Positions 57,995-62,158 of a stretch of 62,158 bases of DNA are shown here, one piece after another (position 1 is the first letter of the stretch; each line of letters starts with the position of its first letter). The notes under the pieces were generated by a model. It did not search any database and had not been told where the DNA came from. It saw nothing but the letters and a program-made list of their open reading frames with translations. Source of the DNA: Pseudomonadota bacterium (GTDB taxonomy: Bacteria > Pseudomonadota > Gammaproteobacteria > Burkholderiales > Burkholderiaceae_C). The stretch spans positions 1 to 62,158 of the forward strand of contig JAVHYA010000025.1 in the NCBI GenBank assembly GCA_031119395.1. The letters are read 5' to 3'. The position numbers and the translations under genes were made by a program.

Positions 57995-58819
57995 TCAGGC
58001 AGTTGCCGCAGCCGCGCCCGGATTGTGCCGCAGCGCCCTGGCGCCGACGCGCTGCAACGCCGCCAGCACCGGCAGTGCCGCGAGCGCCGCGACGCCGTGC
58101 TTGAGCGTGTGGCCCGACACCAGGTGGCCGGTGGCTTCATACACCCACGCGTCGCCGGCCTCGAGCAGCTTGGCCGCCGCGTAGATGGCGACGACCCAGC
58201 CCAGGCGCAGGCCGATCGCACCCGTCACCTTCGGCGTGAGTGCCAGGCCGAGCACCAGCGCCATGCCGCCGAACTGCAGCGCGCCCCACGGCAGGAGGTT
58301 GTCGGCTTCGGCCGCGCACGCCACGGCGACGAGGCCGCCCGCCAGCGTGCACCAGGCCAGCGCCCAGCCGGCGCGCTGCGACACCCGTTCGCAGGCCGCC
58401 AGGCCGACCACGCCCGCGAACGCCACGGTCATGCCGGCCCGGTCGGCGGCCAGCCGCATCGCGTCGGGCTGCAGGTGGTAGAAGGCCGAGCCCGCCGCAG
58501 TGACGAGCAGGCCGGCGAAGAACAGCCAGGCGCAGTCGAGCGTGCTGCCCGGCGGCTCGGCGCCGCCGGCGTGGGCGTGGACTGCAGCGTCGAAGCGCCG
58601 CAGCTGCCACAGGCCCCAGAGCCCGAAGGCGGCGAAGGGCAGGTTGCTCAGCACGTCCATGGCGTTGGCCATGCCGTGCCAGGGGCGCTGGTCGGCGAAG
58701 GTGCCGAGGGCCAGCGCCCCTGCGGGCACGACCGGCGCCAGCACGGCAATCAACAGCAGCACGAGCACGGTCGCGAACAGCGCGCATTCACGGCGGCTCA
58801 GGGGAGCGGAAGCGGTCAT
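57995..58819 (-). CDS. Multi-pass membrane protein, CREST/ceramidase-like
   Basis: 274 aa with about eight hydrophobic helices. Conserved-looking polar residues in membrane context: LSNLPFAAFG, SAFYHLQPDAMRLAADRAGM (Ser, His and Asp placed as in alkaline ceramidase-like CREST proteins) and SGHTLKHGVAALAALP (His pair). These suggest a zinc-dependent membrane hydrolase, but I cannot confirm a family. Divergent from an XRE regulator 132 bp away. Confidence 0.72.
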   Translation of the reverse strand: MTASAPLSRRECALFATVLVLLLIAVLAPVVPAGALALGTFADQRPWHGMANAMDVLSNLPFAAFGLWGLWQLRRFDAAVHAHAGGAEPPGSTLDCAWLFFAGLLVTAAGSAFYHLQPDAMRLAADRAGMTVAFAGVVGLAACERVSQRAGWALAWCTLAGGLVAVACAAEADNLLPWGALQFGGMALVLGLALTPKVTGAIGLRLGWVVAIYAAAKLLEAGDAWVYEATGHLVSGHTLKHGVAALAALPVLAALQRVGARALRHNPGAAAATA

Positions 58820-58894
58820 GGGCAGAACTCCAAATGGGCGAAGGACGAAGAGGGTTCGGCCGCAATGTAGGGAGCCTTCGCCGGGTGTAGCATC

Positions 58895-58941
58895 GGAAAT
58901 CGATACGGCACCCGCCCGTGACATTCTGGGTATCGAATTCC
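58895..58941. promoter_or_regulatory. Wide inverted repeat upstream of XRE gene
   Basis: GGAAATCGATAC (58895-58906) and GTATCGAATTCC (58930-58941) are inverted copies with 11 of 12 positions matching, 35 bp centre to centre, ending 10 bp before the XRE start codon. The placement suggests autoregulation by two dimers, perhaps also acting on the divergent membrane-protein gene. Confidence 0.5.
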
Positions 58942-58951
58942 TGTACTGACC

Positions 58952-59728
58952 ATGAGCACCACCGTCGACCTCGTCCAGGCCGTGAAGAACGAACTCAAGA
59001 CCGCCCGCATGACCTACGCGGATCTGGCGCGCGCGCTGGGCATGGCGGAATCGAGCGTCAAACGCATGCTGGCCAAGGGCGACATGCCGCTGTCGCGCGT
59101 GGATGCGATCTGCCGCGCGCTGAAGATCGACTTCGCCGAACTCGCGCGCCGCGTGGCCGATGCGCAGCCGCTGCTCAAGGAGCTGTCGCACGAGCAGGAG
59201 AAGGCGGTGGTGAAGGACAAGAAGCTGCTGCTCGTGGCGATCAGCGTGCTGAGCCAGTGGACGCTGGAGCAGATCGTGGGCGCCTACCGCATCAGCGAGG
59301 CCGAGTGCATCGGCTTCCTGGCGCAGCTCGACCGCATCGGCATCATCGAGCTGCGGCCGATGAACCGCTACCGGCTGAAGCTGGCCAAGACCTTCCGCTG
59401 GCGCGCCAACGGGCCGGTGATGGAGTTCTTCCGCGACCACGTGGTGCTCGACTACTACCGCGGCGGCTTCGACGGGCCGGCCGAAGGGCTGCTGCTGGTG
59501 CACGGCACGATCAGCAAGGCCTTGGCGCCGGCCTTCCTGGAGCGGCTGCAGCGCGTGGCGGCCGATTTCGCGCAGCAGCACCAGACCGACCAGCGGCTGC
59601 CGCCGGAGCACCTGGAGGGCTACACCCTGCTGCTGGGCATGCGCAACTGGGAGTTCGAGGCCTTCACCCAGCTACGGCGCGGCGAGATCACGGCACGGGG
59701 CTCGCGCACGCCGGTGCGGCCCCGTTAG
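58952..59728 (+). CDS. XRE-family helix-turn-helix regulator
   Basis: 258 aa. Residues 8-65 are a Cro/C1-type helix-turn-helix (MTYADLARALGMAESSVKRM, then PLSRVDAICRALKIDFAELA). The remaining about 190 residues have no recognised domain: winged-helix-like WTLEQIVGAYRISEAECIGF and LDRIGIIELRPMNRYRLKLA, then RWRANGPVMEFFRDHVVLDY. Likely a DNA-binding regulator with a ligand or dimer domain. The target is unknown; an inverted repeat precedes it. Confidence 0.87.
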   Translation: MSTTVDLVQAVKNELKTARMTYADLARALGMAESSVKRMLAKGDMPLSRVDAICRALKIDFAELARRVADAQPLLKELSHEQEKAVVKDKKLLLVAISVLSQWTLEQIVGAYRISEAECIGFLAQLDRIGIIELRPMNRYRLKLAKTFRWRANGPVMEFFRDHVVLDYYRGGFDGPAEGLLLVHGTISKALAPAFLERLQRVAADFAQQHQTDQRLPPEHLEGYTLLLGMRNWEFEAFTQLRRGEITARGSRTPVRPR

Positions 59729-59769
59729 GCCATCGCGCGGGGTGCCTCGCCGGGCCGGCGACGATCGCC

Positions 59770-59980
59770 GGTTGCAGGAGCGCGGGCGCCACCACGACGG
59801 CGCCCCACCGAAGGCGCAAACGCCCATCAACGCTCAGGTGGACCGCCCCGGGTCCGACAACTGCCCCGCCACATCGCCGTCTGGAGAGACACCGCGCACG
59901 CGGTGCACCGAAGGAGCAAGTGCCGCAACCGTTGCCGGCGCGAAACTCTCAGGGTCCAAGGACAGGGGGAGCGGCAACCC
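59770..59980 (+). ncRNA. Tandem glycine riboswitch (first copy, upstream of dead dadA)
   Basis: Two glycine aptamers in series. First: TTGCAGGAGCG, CACCGAAGGCGCAAACGCCC, CGCTCAGGT (59772-59864). Second: CTGGAGAGAC, GCACCGAAGGAGCAAG, CTCTCAGGGTCC, GGACAGGGGGAGC (59880-59975). Fits the known cooperative double-aptamer class. The gene after it is a wreck. Upstream, where the second copy has TACAAT, this copy has GACGAT (59760-59765), so its promoter may also be lost. Nothing else is visible in 59729-59769. Confidence 0.9.
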
Positions 59981-60029
59981 ATGGGACAGTCGAAGCCGGC
60001 ACCACCACCCCGGGTGCCGCGCGCCGCCA

Positions 60030-60506
60030 ACGCGCTCGGCCGCGAGGGCAGCTTCCGCGACTCGGCATGCCTCCACCTTTGTCGCCGAACTCGTCTTCCT
60101 GTGCCGGGCCGCCGGGGTGCGCTTCCTTGCGCGCCACACGGTGGCGGCCCTGCGACGCACGCGGGGCCGCGGCTCTCACGTCGATGCGGTGGACGCGCAG
60201 GGCGAGCCCGTCGCGCTGGAGGCCGATGCCTTCGTGCTGGCCCTGGGGCCGGCCAGCATGCGCCACGCGCGCGACGCGGGGATCGAGCTGCCCCCTGCGC
60301 TTCGTGCGCGAATACCGCCTGGGCATCCCGACGCTCCCCGGGGCGCCGCTGCGGCAGCACGCGCTGCAGCGCGGCGGCAGCGCCTCGACGATCGACCTCG
60401 CAGGCCCGTGGGCCCCGCAAGCCGCCCGTTTCCTGGCCTTGCGTCGATCGCGCACATCGCCACCGGCCTTCGGCCCGAAACCGCCTTGGCGTTCACCGGC
60501 CTGTGA
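60030..60506 (+). pseudogene. Decayed D-amino-acid dehydrogenase (dadA-like) fragment
   Basis: Pieces of the same protein family as the intact gene at 60857. One frame has EGSFRDSA; a shifted frame continues STFVAELVFLCRAAGVRFLA and ALEADAFVLALGPASM, parallel to ANRFTRELAKRAEAAGVQF and LSADAFVLAMGSFSPM. The end IAHIATGLRPETALAFTGL (stop at 60506) parallels IARIVTGLAPEVDFAFQGV. The N-terminal half and parts of the middle are deleted and frames are shifted. Confidence 0.82.
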
Positions 60507-60512
60507 AAGTGC

Positions 60513-60542
60513 TTGGTGGCAGCGCGGCGCGCCTCCTACAAT
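60513..60542 (+). promoter_or_regulatory. Probable promoter of second riboswitch-dadA unit
   Basis: TTGGTG (60513-60518), 18-bp spacer, TACAAT (60537-60542), just before the first aptamer of the second riboswitch. It begins six bp after the pseudogene stop. Confidence 0.55.
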
Positions 60543-60548
60543 CGCGCC

Positions 60549-60770
60549 CTTGCAGGAGAACGGGCGACGCCACCGGCGGCACCCTACCGAAGGCGCAAAC
60601 TCCCATAAACGCTCAGGTCTGCCCGATGCACGCGATGCACGGGCCCGTACTGCAAGCCATCGTCAGAGCCGTCTGGAGAGCCATCCCACCGAGGGATGCA
60701 CCGAAGGAGCAAGCCCGTTGCAGGTGCAGCGGGTGAATCTCTCAGGTACCGAGGACAGGGGGAGCGGCAA
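60549..60770 (+). ncRNA. Tandem glycine riboswitch (second copy, controlling dadA)
   Basis: First aptamer: TTGCAGGAGAACGGGCG, CTACCGAAGGCGCAAACTCC, CGCTCAGGT (60550-60654). Second: CTGGAGAGCC, GCACCGAAGGAGCAAGCCC, CTCTCAGGTACC, GGACAGGGGGAGC (60672-60767). Both aptamers keep the conserved cores. It lies in the leader of the intact D-amino-acid dehydrogenase gene, so glycine probably controls that gene; this class usually turns genes on. Confidence 0.92.
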
Positions 60771-60853
60771 CTTGAACCGTCGGTTCGGGTTGCTATCTTT
60801 TCAATAGCTGCTCCCGCCCGCCGTTCAAGCGCTGCAACCTCAAAAGGTTCAAG
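60771..60853 (+). promoter_or_regulatory. Putative riboswitch expression platform
   Basis: CTTGAACC (60771-60778) can pair with GGTTCAAG (60846-60853), which overlaps the AAAAGG ribosome site four nt before the dadA ATG. The same GAACC can instead pair locally with GGTTC (60782-60786). These exclusive pairings could hide or free the ribosome site. A dispersed repeat lies between them. Confidence 0.5.
60790..60842 (+). repeat. Dispersed GATAGC-type repeat in the dadA leader
   Basis: TTGCTATCTTTTCAATAGCT, then GCTCCCGCCCGCC and CAAGCGCTGCAACC, in the same order as the copies at 25494 (reversed) and 45134. It sits between the riboswitch and the start codon, inside the arms of an eight-bp inverted repeat. 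Confidence 0.65.
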
Positions 60854-60856
60854 AAA

Positions 60857-62158
60857 ATGCGCGTGATCGTCCTCGGCGCCGGCCTGCTCGGCACCTCCTC
60901 CGCCTACTTCCTTTCCCAACTCGGCCACGACGTGACCGTGGTCGACCGCCAGGCCACGCCGGGCGCCGAGACCAGCTTCGCCAACGGCGGGCAGATCTCG
61001 GTGAGCCATGCCGAGCCCTGGGCCAACCCCAGCGCGCCGCTGAAGGTGCTGCAGTGGCTGGGCAAGGAAGATGCGCCCCTGCTCTTCCGGCTGCGGCCCG
61101 ACCTGCGCCAGTGGCTGTGGGGCCTCGCGTTCCTGCGCGAATGCACGCCGGCGCGCACGCGCCACAACATCGAGCAGATCGTGCGCCTGGGCACCTACAG
61201 CCGCGACACGCTGCAGCAGCTGCGCCGCGACACGGGCATCGACTACGACCAGCGCACGCAGGGCATCCTGCACTTCTACACGACGCAGAAGGAGTTCGAC
61301 GCCGCCCTCGCCCCGGCCGAGCAGATGCGCCAGCTCGGCTGCGAGCGCCGCGTGATCTCGGCCGACGAGGCCGTGGCACTCGAACCGGCGCTGGCGCACA
61401 TCCGCCCGCAACTGGCCGGAGCCACCTACACGGCGGAAGACGAGTCGGGCGACGCCAACCGCTTCACGCGCGAATTGGCCAAGCGCGCCGAGGCGGCGGG
61501 CGTGCAGTTCCGGATGGGCCACACGATCACCGCGCTGCGCGAGGTGGGCGGGCGCATCGACCATGTCGAGGTGACCGACACCGAGGGCCGCTTCCAGCGC
61601 CTGTCGGCCGACGCCTTCGTGCTGGCGATGGGGTCGTTCAGCCCGATGCTGGCGGCGCCGCTGGGCGTGCGGCTGCCGATCTACCCGGCCAAGGGCTACT
61701 CGGTGACGATGCCGGTGAAGGACGCGTCGATGGCGCACCAGGTCTCGCTGACGGACGACGAGTTCAAGCTGGTGTTCTCGCGCCTCACGGGACCGAACGG
61801 CGACCGCCTTCGCATCGCAGGCACGGCCGAGCTCAACGGCTACGACCGCGACCTCAATGCGGTGCGCTGCGAGGCGATCGTGCGTCGTGTGGAGCAGCTC
61901 TTTCCCGGCGCGGGCGACACCACGCAGGCGCAGTTCTGGACCGGGCTGCGACCGGCGACGCCGAGCAACGTGCCGATCATCGGCCGCAGCAAGGTGCCGA
62001 ACCTGTTCCTCAACACGGGCCATGGCACGCTGGGCTGGACGCACGCCTGCGGTTCGGGCAAGTCGATCGCGCGCATCGTGACGGGGCTGGCGCCGGAGGT
62101 GGACTTCGCGTTCCAAGGCGTGGTGAAGGGCTCGGCGGGGGTCGTGCGGCCGGTGGCG
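60857..62158 (+). CDS. dadA: D-amino-acid dehydrogenase (DadA family), cut by window end
   Basis: 434 codons without a stop, near the usual full length. FAD-dependent, membrane-associated oxidation of D-amino acids (or glycine-like substrates) to oxo acids and ammonia. Seen: VIVLGAGLLGTSSAYFLSQL (dinucleotide fold), VVDRQATPGAETSFANGGQI, DESGDANRFTRELAKRAEAA, YPAKGYSVTMPV, GLRPATPSNVPIIGRSK and NTGHGTLGWTHACGSGK. A riboswitch that binds glycine lies in its leader, so glycine is a likely substrate or signal. ATG 60857 follows AAAAGG. Confidence 0.93.
   Translation, partial: MRVIVLGAGLLGTSSAYFLSQLGHDVTVVDRQATPGAETSFANGGQISVSHAEPWANPSAPLKVLQWLGKEDAPLLFRLRPDLRQWLWGLAFLRECTPARTRHNIEQIVRLGTYSRDTLQQLRRDTGIDYDQRTQGILHFYTTQKEFDAALAPAEQMRQLGCERRVISADEAVALEPALAHIRPQLAGATYTAEDESGDANRFTRELAKRAEAAGVQFRMGHTITALREVGGRIDHVEVTDTEGRFQRLSADAFVLAMGSFSPMLAAPLGVRLPIYPAKGYSVTMPVKDASMAHQVSLTDDEFKLVFSRLTGPNGDRLRIAGTAELNGYDRDLNAVRCEAIVRRVEQLFPGAGDTTQAQFWTGLRPATPSNVPIIGRSKVPNLFLNTGHGTLGWTHACGSGKSIARIVTGLAPEVDFAFQGVVKGSAGVVRPVA

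Overview
The window looks like chromosomal DNA of a high-GC betaproteobacterium of the Comamonadaceae, most like Variovorax. Supporting this are a Bug-type periplasmic binding protein, a fused aminobenzoyl-CoA monooxygenase/reductase locus, dense 4-nt ATGA gene overlaps, and several copies of a dispersed repeat (core GATAGC plus a CGCCCG/CGGGCG stem) that I associate with this family. No prophage, insertion sequence, integron or CRISPR array is visible.

Layout. (1) 1-3.5 kb: a periplasmic PQQ/haem alcohol dehydrogenase divergent from a GAF-Fis regulator that lacks the usual AAA+ domain. (2) 3.6-13.1 kb: an envelope-signalling and adhesin module. A response regulator, a LysM-FecR periplasmic protein and a CHASE2 histidine kinase are divergent from a trimeric autotransporter adhesin, an OmpA/BamE-like lipoprotein and two degenerate response-regulator-like proteins. 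(3) 13.1-19.7 kb: a decayed FMN monooxygenase/flavin reductase pair, an orphan E1 alpha/beta pair with a MarR gene that share a palindromic operator, an aldo/keto reductase and SDR facing a LysR regulator, and a frameshifted cupin gene. (4) 19.8-23.0 kb: a Bug solute-binding protein, a DUF1840 protein and cyclopropane fatty acid synthase. (5) 23.1-30.3 kb: a complete-looking operon for aerobic CoA-dependent 2-aminobenzoate (anthranilate) breakdown. (6) 30.4-39.5 kb: initiator tRNA-fMet and the spc/alpha ribosomal operons (rplN to rplQ, with secY and rpoA), all on the minus strand from a near-consensus promoter. (7) 39.7-51 kb: housekeeping genes proC, ubiA, dps, oxyR, a LysE exporter, recG, queA and tgt, with a sugar-dehydrogenase-like gene between queA and tgt. 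(8) 51-58.8 kb: envelope proteins of poorly known function, including DUF3597, DUF2145, YiaA/B, PAP2, an LplT-acyltransferase fusion and a CREST-like membrane protein. (9) 58.9 kb to the end: an XRE regulator, then two consecutive tandem glycine riboswitches. The first precedes a wrecked D-amino-acid dehydrogenase gene; the second precedes an intact one that reaches the window edge.

Most distinctive points: the adhesin/CHASE2/FecR module with two receiver-like proteins lacking phosphorylation residues; the duplicated riboswitch-dadA unit (four glycine aptamers in about 1 kb, one copy dead); and several perfect palindromes placed where operators would be expected (2236, 13641/15708, 18327, 23112, 58895). 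All functional statements come from reading motifs by eye; no database search was run.
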